Assembly (NCBI GenBank): GCA_045644765.1
Contig: JAZRHM010000007.1
Location: forward strand, 1-29,494
Source of the DNA: JAFTYO01 sp045644765
GTDB lineage: Bacteria > Pseudomonadota > Alphaproteobacteria > RF32 > CAG-239
DNA length: 29,494 nt
Reading direction: 5' to 3'
The notes below the pieces were generated by a model. It was not told the origin of the DNA. It ran no database searches and saw nothing but the letters and a program-made list of their open reading frames with translations. This document shows, piece by piece, positions 1 to 6,790 of the stretch (position 1 is the first letter of the stretch; the number at the start of each line of letters is the position of its first letter). Position numbers and translations under genes: made by a program.

Positions 1-530
1 ATACAAATAACAAATAAACAAGTTAATGCGTCATATATCAAATCATACAAAGATTGAGGATAATTAGCTCTGATAAGAATATTTCCATCAACTCTATATA
101 AGAAGTCCATTACATCTATATGTTCTTGTGTGTACATAGACACATTAGCTAGTTCTAATAATGATTTGCTTTCATTAGATGTATCTGTAGATTTTATATC
201 GCTAGCAAAGAAGCATAAATCATCAGAAATTTCCATTATATCAATAAAATCGTTATTAACACTAATACCTGATGGCCCTTTATTGAAAATGACCATTTCT
301 GATAAAATTTCAGTTAGGTATTTAGCTAACTCCCAATTTCTTTGTTGGTCATTTTCATAATTGGTAATCCATGAGATGGTTCTCTTTAATTTTTCAGACA
401 AAAGATAAGGCAAAACATTTGTATCAAAGTCCAAATCTAAGGACTTATACTTTTGGCTTCTGCCATAGATAAGTTTGTTAAAATCTTCTTCGTGAAAACA
501 AATGTCTTTATTCTTTATAAATTGCCTCAT
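1..530 (-). CDS. Partial hypothetical protein, runs off left edge
   Basis: Reading the minus strand from ATG at 530 gives at least 176 codons with no stop up to the window edge, so the gene is 3'-truncated by the window. The protein starts MRQFIKNKDICFHEEDFNKL and is mildly acidic, with no signal peptide or membrane segment. An AGAGG ribosome site lies 7 bases upstream of the ATG. I recognise no family. It is divergent from the tyrosine recombinase at 809, and the intergenic DNA between them carries palindromes, so it may belong to the same mobile element. The plus-strand frame over 130-360 is its shadow. Confidence 0.72.
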   Translation of the reverse strand, partial: MRQFIKNKDICFHEEDFNKLIYGRSQKYKSLDLDFDTNVLPYLLSEKLKRTISWITNYENDQQRNWELAKYLTEILSEMVIFNKGPSGISVNNDFIDIMEISDDLCFFASDIKSTDTSNESKSLLELANVSMYTQEHIDVMDFLYRVDGNILIRANYPQSLYDLIYDALTCLFVIC

Positions 531-599
531 ATTTGCCTCTTTATCAAATTTACATAAGAAACCTTAAAACATTAAATCTTTAAAGTCCAGATTTTTAAA

Positions 600-629
600 A
601 ATGTTAAAAAAGATGTATTTTTTAACATT
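600..629. repeat. Perfect 12-bp inverted repeat around a 6-bp centre
   Basis: AATGTTAAAAAA (600-611) and its exact reverse complement TTTTTTAACATT (618-629) flank GATGTA. The arm-centre-arm geometry matches what tyrosine recombinases such as XerCD bind at core sites (about 11-bp arms, 6-8-bp centre). It also fits a dimeric repressor operator. It lies between the divergent partial gene and the recombinase gene. Confidence 0.7.
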
Positions 630-690
630 ATCCTTGTGTTGCTTGGTTTTCATAGGGTTTTAAAAGAGGTAGTTTTGACCTAAAATCTAT

Positions 691-731
691 AATGTTAAAC
701 TTTATATTTCAGCTAAACTTTTTTTAACATT
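691..731. repeat. Second AATGTTAAA / TTTAACATT inverted pair
   Basis: AATGTTAAA (691-699) and TTTAACATT (723-731) repeat the half-site of the 600-629 palindrome, here with a 23-bp spacer, 78 bp before the likely recombinase start. Four copies of one 9-bp half-site in about 130 bp suggest a bound protein, perhaps the recombinase itself or a regulator of both divergent genes. Function is inferred. Confidence 0.55.
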
Positions 732-808
732 TTTATCATTTTTTTGCGGACGAATTAAAAAAAGTGCGACAGGATGTTTTTATAGTTAAAAACTTCAAAG
801 GATTAGTC

Positions 809-1390
809 ATGGTAAACCAAGCATATTTAGATGATAAAAAGATTAAGGATATTTTGACCTATATTTCAGGTATGAGACATTCAGAGCAAATACGAATGAT
901 GTTCTTTTGTTCATTAAATGGAATGAGAAGTATCAACTTCTGCTATCTACAAATCAAAGATGTCTATAATGATGATGAGAGTGTTAAAGATGTTATTTCT
1001 CTTGATGCTGATAAAAACAAAGGAAAGTTTGGGGCAAACTATTATTTGAATAGCCAAATAAAGAAAGAGTTCAAAGAATATCTTAAATATTTGAAGTCAA
1101 AAAATGTTAATTTGACGACTGAAACCTATTTGTTTACGAGCCAAAAACTCAACAAACCATATAATAGAGTTTCAATCAGTAGGTTATTCTCAAGCATCTA
1201 TAGAAAGTTCAATATTGAAGGAGCAAGTCATTTAGGTAGGCATATGTTCGTGTCTAAGCTTGTAAATAGTGGTATTAACATCTGCTTAGTTCAAAAACTT
1301 TCCAATCATAGAAATATTGGGACGACACAAAAGTACTTCAACTACAATTCTCAAATGCTATCAAATGCGGTGGAGAGTATTAGGGTGTAA
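809..1390 (+). CDS. Small tyrosine recombinase (phage-integrase family)
   Basis: Catalyses site-specific DNA strand exchange through a phosphotyrosine intermediate. With the ATG at 809 the protein has 193 residues. That is only the catalytic domain, without the N-terminal core-binding domain of full-size integrases, and is close to the roughly 200 residues of the FimB/FimE inversion recombinases. Visible catalytic elements are the first Arg in LNGMRSINFC, the box HLGRH (His-x-x-Arg-His), the histidine of LSNHRNIG and the nucleophile in KYFNY near the C terminus. The ATG at 809 has AAAGGA 6 bases upstream; a GTG at 764 would add 15 residues but lacks such a site. Its 3' end faces a 22-bp direct repeat (1631 and 1849) that could be its attachment site. 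Confidence 0.86.
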   Translation: MVNQAYLDDKKIKDILTYISGMRHSEQIRMMFFCSLNGMRSINFCYLQIKDVYNDDESVKDVISLDADKNKGKFGANYYLNSQIKKEFKEYLKYLKSKNVNLTTETYLFTSQKLNKPYNRVSISRLFSSIYRKFNIEGASHLGRHMFVSKLVNSGINICLVQKLSNHRNIGTTQKYFNYNSQMLSNAVESIRV

Positions 1391-1630
1391 AGATGATTTA
1401 CCGATAGGTTTAAGATGATGTCGGATATTTTAAGACAAATGGATTTGAACATAACCAGATATAAAAGACGGTTATGTATAAACATCAATTCTTTCGAAAG
1501 CCGCTTAAATATTGAACTTGCGAGGTTTTTATGGTTAAGTCTGACGTGTAGACGAGCTCAAAAAAAATCGCTTGAAAATAAACGAAAAAAATCCAATTTT
1601 TTCATAAGGATAATCAATTTAAAAAACGAT
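1391..1630. other. Gene-free stretch after the recombinase, with one hairpin
   Basis: I see no convincing gene. ACATAACC (1449-1456) and GGTTATGT (1470-1477) form a perfect 8-bp inverted repeat with a 13-base loop and no T-run. A frame over 1415-1654 has no ribosome site and an unlikely composition. GCCGCT near 1500 could pair with AGCGGC at 1639-1644, but no full tRNA or tmRNA fold can be drawn by eye. Confidence 0.45.
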
Positions 1631-1652
1631 TTCTTATCAGCGGCACCATTTT
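1631..1652. repeat. 22-bp direct repeat, copy 1 (possible att site)
   Basis: TTCTTATCAGCGGCACCATTTT recurs exactly at 1849-1870; I give it here in two pieces, TTCTTATCAGCGG then CACCATTTT. It ends in CACCA plus a T-rich stretch and is followed by a stem-loop terminator, as at the 3' end of a tRNA or tmRNA gene, a usual integrase target. It lies 240 bp downstream of a tyrosine recombinase gene. The att role is inference. Confidence 0.6.
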
Positions 1653-1655
1653 AAG

Positions 1656-1682
1656 AAAGCCTCCCTTGTGGAGGCTTTTTTT
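1656..1682 (+). terminator. Rho-independent terminator
   Basis: AAAGCCTCC, a 5-base loop, GGAGGC and a run of seven T. It follows the first GGCACCATTTT box and probably ends transcription from the recombinase gene. Confidence 0.75.
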
Positions 1683-1684
1683 GA

Positions 1685-1848
1685 AATGGTATTGAAGATG
1701 GTTAGAAGCGGACTTACGAAGTAAAGTACGGAGCGGATAGTTGGTGAAAACAAGGGCAAAACTTTAGCGAATAGCTTAGTTTTGTGCGAAGTTTGAACCT
1801 TACGACGCGAAAGGGGCCTGTTGACTATTTAGCCAATGGGAATTTACA
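1685..1848. other. GC-richer non-coding segment between the direct repeats
   Basis: This 164-bp stretch is clearly less AT-rich than its surroundings and has stops in all frames I followed. It contains CAAAACT...AGTTTTG as a possible stem around 1762-1785. The motif GAAATGGTATT at 1684-1694 is nearly the reverse complement of the AATACCATTT found in the later repeats. It could be a structured RNA or the body of a small mobile segment. I cannot name it. Confidence 0.35.
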
Positions 1849-1870
1849 TTCTTATCAGCGGCACCATTTT
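1849..1870. repeat. 22-bp direct repeat, copy 2 (possible att site)
   Basis: Exact second copy of the repeat at 1631-1652, start to start 218 bp apart. It also runs into a stem-loop terminator, but with a different stem sequence, so the two copies are not a simple recent duplication of the whole block. Confidence 0.6.
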
Positions 1871-1876
1871 TTTATT

Positions 1877-1903
1877 AAGCCCTTATTTCAAGGGCTTTTT
1901 TTA
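1877..1903 (+). terminator. Rho-independent terminator
   Basis: AAGCCCTT, loop ATTTC, AAGGGCTT and a T-run. It sits at the same place relative to the GGCACCATTTT box as the stem-loops at 1656, 4749, 5638 and 7619, with a different stem. Confidence 0.7.
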
Positions 1904-1975
1904 TGCCTTATTTTCTTGTAGCTCTGTTTTGTAAGCTAAATGTTTTGTACTTTTATAATATTGTATACCAGTAAT

Positions 1976-2008
1976 AAAAAAACCGCCATATCGATGACGG
2001 TTTTTTTA
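1976..2008. terminator. Bidirectional terminator after the 2034-3566 gene
   Basis: On the minus strand CCGTCA, loop TCGATA, TGGCGG is followed by a T-run, and the T-run on the plus strand is equally good. One A-C mismatch interrupts the stem. It ends the gene that stops at 2034. Confidence 0.75.
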
Positions 2009-2033
2009 TATAAGAGCATAACAACGATGATAA

Positions 2034-3566
2034 TTATCTGCCGTTATTATAATGCTGTAGTATAACTGAAGAATCAAATTGTCGCGCTTCTTGTGCTTTT
2101 TGTTGTGTATTGGTTTCTACAGTACGTTCAATGACTAGAAGTGGTTGTGTCAGCATATAAAACATATGCATAGCATTCTTAGAATCTTGTTGCATTTGTT
2201 CTCTGATGGAGCTTTGTATAGCGTTAACTTTAGTAACAGACAATTCCTTTACAATATCTTTCATCTTTTTAAATGGATCTGCGCTTTGTTCAGCAGTCTC
2301 TTTTGCATTATTATTAAGCGGCATATCTTCTGAAACTACGTGTTCGGCAAATATCTTAGATTCATTCATAATCGCTAAACCTTCATTCATAAGTGTCTGA
2401 TTATGTTCGGCATAGAAGGTGCGAAAAGCTTTTTGTTGCGACTGCAATCCGGGAGCTCTATCATGGCCTTTTAGTGTCTTACCACAAGTTTTAATGTAAC
2501 TTTCATCCAACAATAGTGAGCATTCAGATCTTGATAAGTCAATAAGCACGTTGTTAGATATACGATCTTTTGTTCCGACAATCATCGCTTCTAATTCTTC
2601 AGCTGATTTTCCGGCAATTTCATTATTAAATTTATCATTAGCCCATTCGTGTGTTTTTGTATATATAACTCTTGTATAATTAAGTGAATCGTGTGTATCA
2701 TTTATATCATGAACGAGCAATCTGGTTTTAGGGGATGTTCCTCCATTGTTATCCATAACAGTATAACTAACAACATTACCTTGTTCATCTCTGTTAACAG
2801 AGGCAATGGTTAAGGCATGATAACCATGTGATGAGCCAGGATTATCTTTACCAGTAGAAATTATATCACCGGGGCCAAGTTCTCCAGACAAAATAAGGCT
2901 TCTAACAGATTTTCGTTTATCGGCTGGAGGGGTGACACTATATTTTCCTTTGCAGATAGCACGGCCTGTGCTTTTGATACCTTTAGACGAATCCCAACCG
3001 TGTATTAATGCGGCGTTTGCAGAATTTAGTGCACCATGGGTAAAATCTTCTTCACCTGTATATCCTAACTGACGAGAAATACCCACTACATTGCACAGAG
3101 AAGTTATTGCGCAATGTGCAGAAGTTGATTCTTTCTTGTTACCTTTTGTAGTTACTTGATGAAACTCATAAACCTGCGTTCCGGGAGCGTTGACTATCGT
3201 AGAATCACTTTGTGCTGTGAAAACTTTATACTTTTCATCTATATCTTCAAGGCGAGATGGTTCTTCTTCATCAACGCAAAGTTCTGACATTTTATTAAAC
3301 ACAACACCATCTTCTGCAGAATACATAATGGAGCGACAAGTTTTGTCATCTACACAACGAGATGCAAGATAAGTTTCATATGTTTGATGCATACAAATAT
3401 ATTCATACTCTTGTTGTCTGAGAGCCAGATACTGTTGTTGAAGTGCTTGTAAATATTCAGCATCGCTAGCATAGTTTGCGCGATCTAATTTAGGAAAATC
3501 CTTCTCAATATGTGATAACCTAGCATAACCAACAGCCAATATATCATCTTTAGTTAAATCGGTCAT
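2034..3566 (-). CDS. Putative cysteine-protease-like protein, 510 aa
   Basis: Unnamed protein with a possible papain-like or C39-like core. The visible order is Cys152 in SAHCAITSLCNV at the start of a helix-like segment, His250 in HGYHALTIASV, and Asp272/Asn273 in TVMDNNGG. This Cys-His-Asp/Asn order with the GPGDII strand between them is typical of papain-fold amidases and proteases. The N-terminal 110 residues are charged and rich in Gln, Tyr and Glu; the last 150 look helical. No signal peptide is seen from the chosen start. ATG at 3566 is preferred because GGAGG lies 5 bases upstream; a start at 3635 would add 23 hydrophobic residues but has no ribosome site. It stands alone, ends in the terminator at 1976-2008, and could be an effector or a peptidase. 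The fold call needs a structure search. Confidence 0.7.
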   Translation of the reverse strand: MTDLTKDDILAVGYARLSHIEKDFPKLDRANYASDAEYLQALQQQYLALRQQEYEYICMHQTYETYLASRCVDDKTCRSIMYSAEDGVVFNKMSELCVDEEEPSRLEDIDEKYKVFTAQSDSTIVNAPGTQVYEFHQVTTKGNKKESTSAHCAITSLCNVVGISRQLGYTGEEDFTHGALNSANAALIHGWDSSKGIKSTGRAICKGKYSVTPPADKRKSVRSLILSGELGPGDIISTGKDNPGSSHGYHALTIASVNRDEQGNVVSYTVMDNNGGTSPKTRLLVHDINDTHDSLNYTRVIYTKTHEWANDKFNNEIAGKSAEELEAMIVGTKDRISNNVLIDLSRSECSLLLDESYIKTCGKTLKGHDRAPGLQSQQKAFRTFYAEHNQTLMNEGLAIMNESKIFAEHVVSEDMPLNNNAKETAEQSADPFKKMKDIVKELSVTKVNAIQSSIREQMQQDSKNAMHMFYMLTQPLLVIERTVETNTQQKAQEARQFDSSVILQHYNNGR

Positions 3567-3659
3567 AATAGCCTCCATCCGATAATTAATATATCGACAA
3601 TATATTAATTGTAACATGAAAATTAAAAAAAACAATAATTTTAATATGAAATAAATGTT

Positions 3660-4061
3660 TCAATTTACAAGTTTATTGTAGATATAAAATTGCTCAAAAT
3701 TACCATCTGAAACAGCTGTTACCTTGTCTTTATTTTTGATAAAACCTTAAAAATTCCGATTTCTTCAGGAACATGATTAGGATCATTAAATTCATTTTTT
3801 ATTTTTTTTAAGAATATGGTGATTTTTTAACGGATTTCGTTGTTCTGATTTTATTTTTCTTCCAAATTCAAGAGATTTTGTTACAAATTTTTCAGTTTTT
3901 CCCTTTAGATGATGCTATAATTATGCCCTCAATATCGGAAATGTCACCTGTGTTTGTATACCAAAATTGACCTATTTGTATCATCAATTCTGCTTGTTGT
4001 TTGCTAATCCGATTGATGCAGCACAAACAAACGAATATCCGATAACAATTATTATAGCAAT
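3660..4061 (-). pseudogene. Decayed membrane-protein gene, several frameshifts
   Basis: Reading the minus strand downward from 4061, protein-like sequence continues but jumps frame. First comes a hydrophobic stretch IAIIIVIGYSFVCAASIGLA. Then comes AELMIQIGQFWYTNTGDISD with EGIIIASSKGK. Next is TEKFVTKSLEFGRKIKSEQR with NPLKNHHILKK, then NEFNDPNHVPEEIGIFKVLS, and finally DKVTAVSDGNFEQFYIYNKL to a TGA at 3660-3662. At least three one-base shifts are needed, and no ATG or ribosome site remains at the start. The original was probably a short secreted or membrane protein of about 130 residues. I do not recognise the family. The rest of 3567-4217 is AT-rich. Confidence 0.5.
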
Positions 4062-4070
4062 TTTTTATTA

Positions 4071-4141
4071 TTTATCGGACTTTTAATTATAAAATACCGT
4101 AAAATCAATAACTTTGATGAATCAAATTCCAGTCCGATAAA
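4071..4141. repeat. Inverted repeat TTTATCGGACT / AGTCCGATAAA
   Basis: Perfect 11-bp arms at 4071-4081 and 4131-4141 with AAAATACC between them. The same arm word and inner word occur in the repeats ending at 4846, 5739, 6698 and 7719, but here the arms face the other way. It is probably a diverged relative of that family, immediately upstream of the HD gene promoter. Confidence 0.6.
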
Positions 4142-4152
4142 ATTTTTCAATA

Positions 4153-4181
4153 TTGACATATCAACTTATATGCCATATAAC
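4153..4181 (+). promoter_or_regulatory. Sigma70-type promoter of the HD gene
   Basis: TTGACA at 4153-4158, a 17-bp spacer and TATAAC at 4176-4181. Transcription would start near 4188, leaving about a 30-base leader before the ATG at 4218. Confidence 0.75.
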
Positions 4182-4217
4182 ATCTTATGTTCAGTGCTAA
4201 ATAACTAAGAGATAAAT

Positions 4218-4658
4218 ATGATTAGTGAAAACAGATGGCAACATATTTTAGGTGTGGCACGTAAAGCCAAGATTTTGGCAGACAAATTAAAGCCAAATAA
4301 TGTGCAATATGCAGATGACATGTTTTTGCTTGGCATTATGCACGATTTAGGCTACGAATTTATAGAAAGCAACGCTTCCCATGCGGCAATCGGTGGCGAA
4401 ATTCTCAAACGCTCCGGTTATCAATATTGGCAAGAAGTGGCTCTTCATGGTGATGAAACAGTTGATGATATGACAGATGAGTTGTTTATATTAAACTGTG
4501 CTGATATGATGACAGGTCCGAAAGGCGAAGATTTTACTTTTGATGAAAGATTAGAAGAAATAGCTAGCCGCTTTGGAAAAGATGCCGTTGCTTACAAAAA
4601 ATGCGTAGTTGAAGTGCAAAAACTAAAGGCAGATGCACGATATTCAAAAATCAGCTAA
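4218..4658 (+). CDS. HD-domain metal-dependent phosphohydrolase
   Basis: A 146-residue, single-domain HD hydrolase. The metal-binding pattern is visible: His9 in RWQHIL, His42-Asp43 in MHDLGYE, His55 and His77 (ALHGDE) as additional ligands, and Asp96 in NCADMMT. This H...HD...H...H...D arrangement is that of the small HD proteins related to YqeK and other nucleotide hydrolases, acting in the cytoplasm; the true substrate cannot be told from sequence. AAGAGA precedes the ATG, and a TTGACA/TATAAC promoter lies at 4153-4181. The gene is monocistronic and is followed directly by repeat copy A. Confidence 0.85.
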   Translation: MISENRWQHILGVARKAKILADKLKPNNVQYADDMFLLGIMHDLGYEFIESNASHAAIGGEILKRSGYQYWQEVALHGDETVDDMTDELFILNCADMMTGPKGEDFTFDERLEEIASRFGKDAVAYKKCVVEVQKLKADARYSKIS

Positions 4659-4660
4659 AA

Positions 4661-4847
4661 GTAACTTCAACTTATATTCTAGCTGCCTATATTCATCGTA
4701 ATTTTCTTCTCCGATAGATGCATAGTATCGCGCACCATTTTATAAAAGGCACTCAAACGGGTGCTTTTTTGCTTTTGTGGGGTTGGTTTATGAAAAGTCC
4801 GATAATTAGCCGAAAATACCATTTCTTCAAATATTATCGGACTTTTT
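4661..4847 (+). repeat. Interspersed repeat, copy A
   Basis: Begins just after the HD stop codon with TAACTTCAACTTAT, shared with copy C. It then has CCGATAGATGC, GCGCACCATTTTATAAAA, a stem-loop GCACTC-AAAC-GGGTGC with T-run (4749-4770), GCTTTTG, and a perfect 14-bp inverted repeat AAAAGTCCGATAAT (4793-4806) / ATTATCGGACTTTT (4833-4846) enclosing CCGAAAATACCATTT. The 4749-4770 stem is a good terminator. Confidence 0.75.
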
Positions 4848-4856
4848 ATTTTTTTA

Positions 4857-4975
4857 TGTCATTCCTTGACCTGCGCGGCGCGTCAGGTCATCAAGGAATC
4901 TGGTCTTTGCGAAGCACTAATTTTTTTAATTTGAAGATGCCTTGAATTTTGCCTGTCGGCAAAATAGGCATGACA
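4857..4975. repeat. 119-bp palindromic element with TGTCAT ends
   Basis: Ends TGTCATTCC (4857-4865) and GGCATGACA (4967-4975) are inverted, 8 of 9 matching. Inside, ATTCCTTGA (4861-4869) pairs exactly with TCAAGGAAT (4891-4899) around a GC-rich loop, and TTTTGCC pairs with GGCAAAA at 4948-4964. The GTCATTCC...GGAATCTGG layout recalls dispersed GTCATTCC palindromes common in proteobacterial genomes. It is much more GC-rich than its flanks. Probably a non-autonomous mobile palindrome. Confidence 0.6.
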
Positions 4976-4990
4976 CTATTTATTTTTTCA

Positions 4991-5491
4991 TCAATTATTT
5001 GATTTTCTATACTTTAAAAATGAAAATAAATTGCTCAAAATTACCAAAATTTCCAGTAACCCAGCCCAGTTTTTAATGCTTATCTGATAAGCTAAGTATG
5101 TAAAGCAATTTAATCCGCCAACAACGCGCATTTGCTGCGGTGGTAACCACCAAATGCAAAACAATGTTATCGATACGGTTGTTACAACCAAAATTGATGG
5201 AATTCCGGCATAGGTATAAAGCAAAATAGCAAGGTATAAACTTTGAAAAAAGATATATCCAAATAGCCATTTTTTGTTTAATCGTTCTTTTATATTGGCG
5301 ACTATCAACATAAAAAATACTGCTATAAAAATATATGCACCGCTTAGTGAATCTAAAAAATATAGTCCAAGAGCCGTAAAAACTTTTGCTAATAAATCCA
5401 GCAACAACATCATCTTTTTATGTTTCATAAAACGACTTAAGCAATAGCAAGCGTAATTAAGAATAGTAAAAAAATATCCGAGCCAAATCAT
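4991..5491 (-). CDS. YgjV-family inner membrane protein
   Basis: A 166-residue integral membrane protein, very hydrophobic, with about five or six membrane segments: roughly residues 2-18, 28-47, 50-66, 72-92, 98-115 and 120-160. The paired segments, the conserved-looking NCFTYLAYQISIKNW region and the length fit the YgjV (Imp-YgjV) family of bacterial inner membrane proteins, whose function is unknown. The start is supported by AGGAG 8 bases before the ATG. It lies alone on the minus strand between repeat-bearing gaps, facing the HD gene; no own terminator is obvious apart from the TTTTGCC/GGCAAAA stem at 4948-4964. Confidence 0.75.
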   Translation of the reverse strand: MIWLGYFFTILNYACYCLSRFMKHKKMMLLLDLLAKVFTALGLYFLDSLSGAYIFIAVFFMLIVANIKERLNKKWLFGYIFFQSLYLAILLYTYAGIPSILVVTTVSITLFCIWWLPPQQMRVVGGLNCFTYLAYQISIKNWAGLLEILVILSNLFSFLKYRKSNN

Positions 5492-5574
5492 ATAATTTCT
5501 CCTAAATGCAGAAATTATAAAAAATAATAATTAAGAAATTCATAAATTAAGAGCATTAATCTTTGCTCTTAATT

Positions 5575-5740
5575 CTTTACATTATTGCTTGTGATTATTC
5601 CGATAATCGCAAAGCAAAGCGCACCATTTTATAAAAGGCACTCAAACGGGTGCTTTTTTGCTTTTGCGGGGTTGATTTATGAAAAGTCCGATTTTATAAA
5701 TCCCGAAAATACCATTTTTTCATTTTCTATCGAACTTTTA
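5575..5740 (+). repeat. Interspersed repeat, copy B
   Basis: TTTACATTATTG, then TTCCGATAATCGC, GCGCACCATTTTATAAAA, the same GCACTC-AAAC-GGGTGC stem with T-run as copy A (5638-5659), GCTTTTG, AAAAGTCCGAT (5682-5692), CCGAAAATACCATTT, and ATCGAACTTTT (5729-5739) with one mismatch to the left arm. It ends 35 bp before the methyltransferase start. Confidence 0.75.
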
Positions 5741-5774
5741 GTATTTTTTAAAATTTTTGGATTATGTTGTTAAT

Positions 5775-6515
5775 ATGATAGAAGATTATATAAATAGTGA
5801 ATTCTGCAATCCTTTTGATAAAAAAACGCAAAATTTCTTTATGAAACTTGAACATTGCGGACGGTATCTTTATGCGCTTGATAATATCTCAAAAAAAGAT
5901 ATTGTTGCAGATATTGCTTGTGCAACAGGTTATGGAAGCAATTTACTTGCGCAAAAGGCAAAATTTGTTGTCGGTGCGGATATTAACGATAAATACTTAA
6001 AAGAAGCAAACAAAAACTATAAGCGCAAAAATTTACAATTCATAAAAGCAGATTTAAATAATAACATAGATTTATCTGATTATGGTATATCAACTATTAT
6101 CAGTTTTGAAACAATAGAGCATACTCCTAATCCTTTTGCAGTTATTGAGAAATTTTATAATATCTTACCCCACGGCGGTAGACTGATTTTATCTTTTCCG
6201 AGCTCGCAAAATGAGATGATTGATGAAAATGGAAAAAGCTTAGATCCGTTCCATTTATCTGTGATAGAGTATGAAAAAATGTTGAATTATTTGAGTGATA
6301 TAGGTTTTAAGATTAATCGCATATTAGGGCAAAGCTTCATTAACCAACTTATAGCTCAAATGCTTAAAATAGAAGAAGATTTAAGCGTGAATTTAGAAAA
6401 TTTGTATAACTATTCTCAAAGCAATATTTTATTTCAAAGCAAACTTTTGGCATATCCAAATGATGTTGATATTGAGAAAAGTTATTCAATTATTTTTGAT
6501 TTGACTAAGAAATAA
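5775..6515 (+). CDS. SAM-dependent class I methyltransferase
   Basis: A 246-residue methyltransferase of the UbiE/BioC-like type (Methyltransf_11 style). Motif I is VADIACATGYGSN (the AdoMet loop), followed by an acidic end of strand 2 in VVGADIND. ADLNNNID precedes the motif IV-like ISFETIEHTPNP, and LPHGGRLILSFPS is the strand 5 region. About 90 C-terminal residues after this are helical and could hold the acceptor. The acceptor is unknown; methylation of a small molecule or a glycan is as likely as any other. The ATG at 5775 is chosen over TTG at 5757, although neither has a strong ribosome site. Transcription has to start within or after repeat B. Repeat C begins at the stop codon. Confidence 0.82.
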   Translation: MIEDYINSEFCNPFDKKTQNFFMKLEHCGRYLYALDNISKKDIVADIACATGYGSNLLAQKAKFVVGADINDKYLKEANKNYKRKNLQFIKADLNNNIDLSDYGISTIISFETIEHTPNPFAVIEKFYNILPHGGRLILSFPSSQNEMIDENGKSLDPFHLSVIEYEKMLNYLSDIGFKINRILGQSFINQLIAQMLKIEEDLSVNLENLYNYSQSNILFQSKLLAYPNDVDIEKSYSIIFDLTKK

Positions 6516-6700
6516 CGTCAACTTATTTTCCAATGCTCTACATTCTTGCGCGCGGTTAGTCCGATAAGTGCAAAGCAAAGCGCGCTATTTGTTAAAATCG
6601 CTTCTTCGGGAGCGTTTTTGTTATGAAAACCAATTTTCCCACAAAGTTCGATTTTTTATTTTCCTAAAATACCATTTTTATAAAAATCATCGGACTTTTT
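6513..6700 (+). repeat. Interspersed repeat, copy C (diverged)
   Basis: Begins at the methyltransferase stop with TAACGTCAACTTAT, then TACATTCTTG, GTCCGATAAGTGC, GCGCGCTATTTG (degenerate GCACCATTTT box), a different stem CGCTTC-TTCG-GGAGCG with T-run (6599-6619), AAAGTTCGAT (6643-6652), CTAAAATACCATTTT and ATCGGACTTT (6689-6698). The UUCG loop and changed stem show that the structure is kept while the sequence varies. Confidence 0.7.
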
Positions 6701-6742
6701 GAGTAAAAACAAGCTTTTTGAGAAATAAAATTCTTGTCCGAT

Positions 6743-6769
6743 AAAAAAAGCCGAGCGATTAAGCTCGGC
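6743..6769 (-). terminator. Terminator of the 6791-7474 gene
   Basis: On the minus strand GCCGAGC, a 6-base loop, GCTCGGC and a run of seven T, 21 bases past the stop codon. Confidence 0.85.
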
Positions 6770-6790
6770 CTGTTAAAATGCTAAATATTT

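Noticed and set aside
130..360. 76-codon plus-strand frame at the left edge
   Set aside because: Shadow of the longer minus-strand gene that runs from 530 to the edge.
1500..1650. Possible tmRNA or tRNA ending at the CGGCACCA box
   Set aside because: GCCGCT can pair with AGCGGC and CTGACGTGTAG looks faintly like a tmRNA segment, but no T-arm or D-arm can be drawn, so no RNA gene is called.
1415..1654. 79-codon plus-strand frame after the recombinase
   Set aside because: No ribosome site, unusual composition, and it runs through the direct repeat into a terminator.
4718..4945. 75-codon frame across repeat A and the palindromic element
   Set aside because: It is made wholly of repeat sequence and crosses two stem-loops; no ribosome site.
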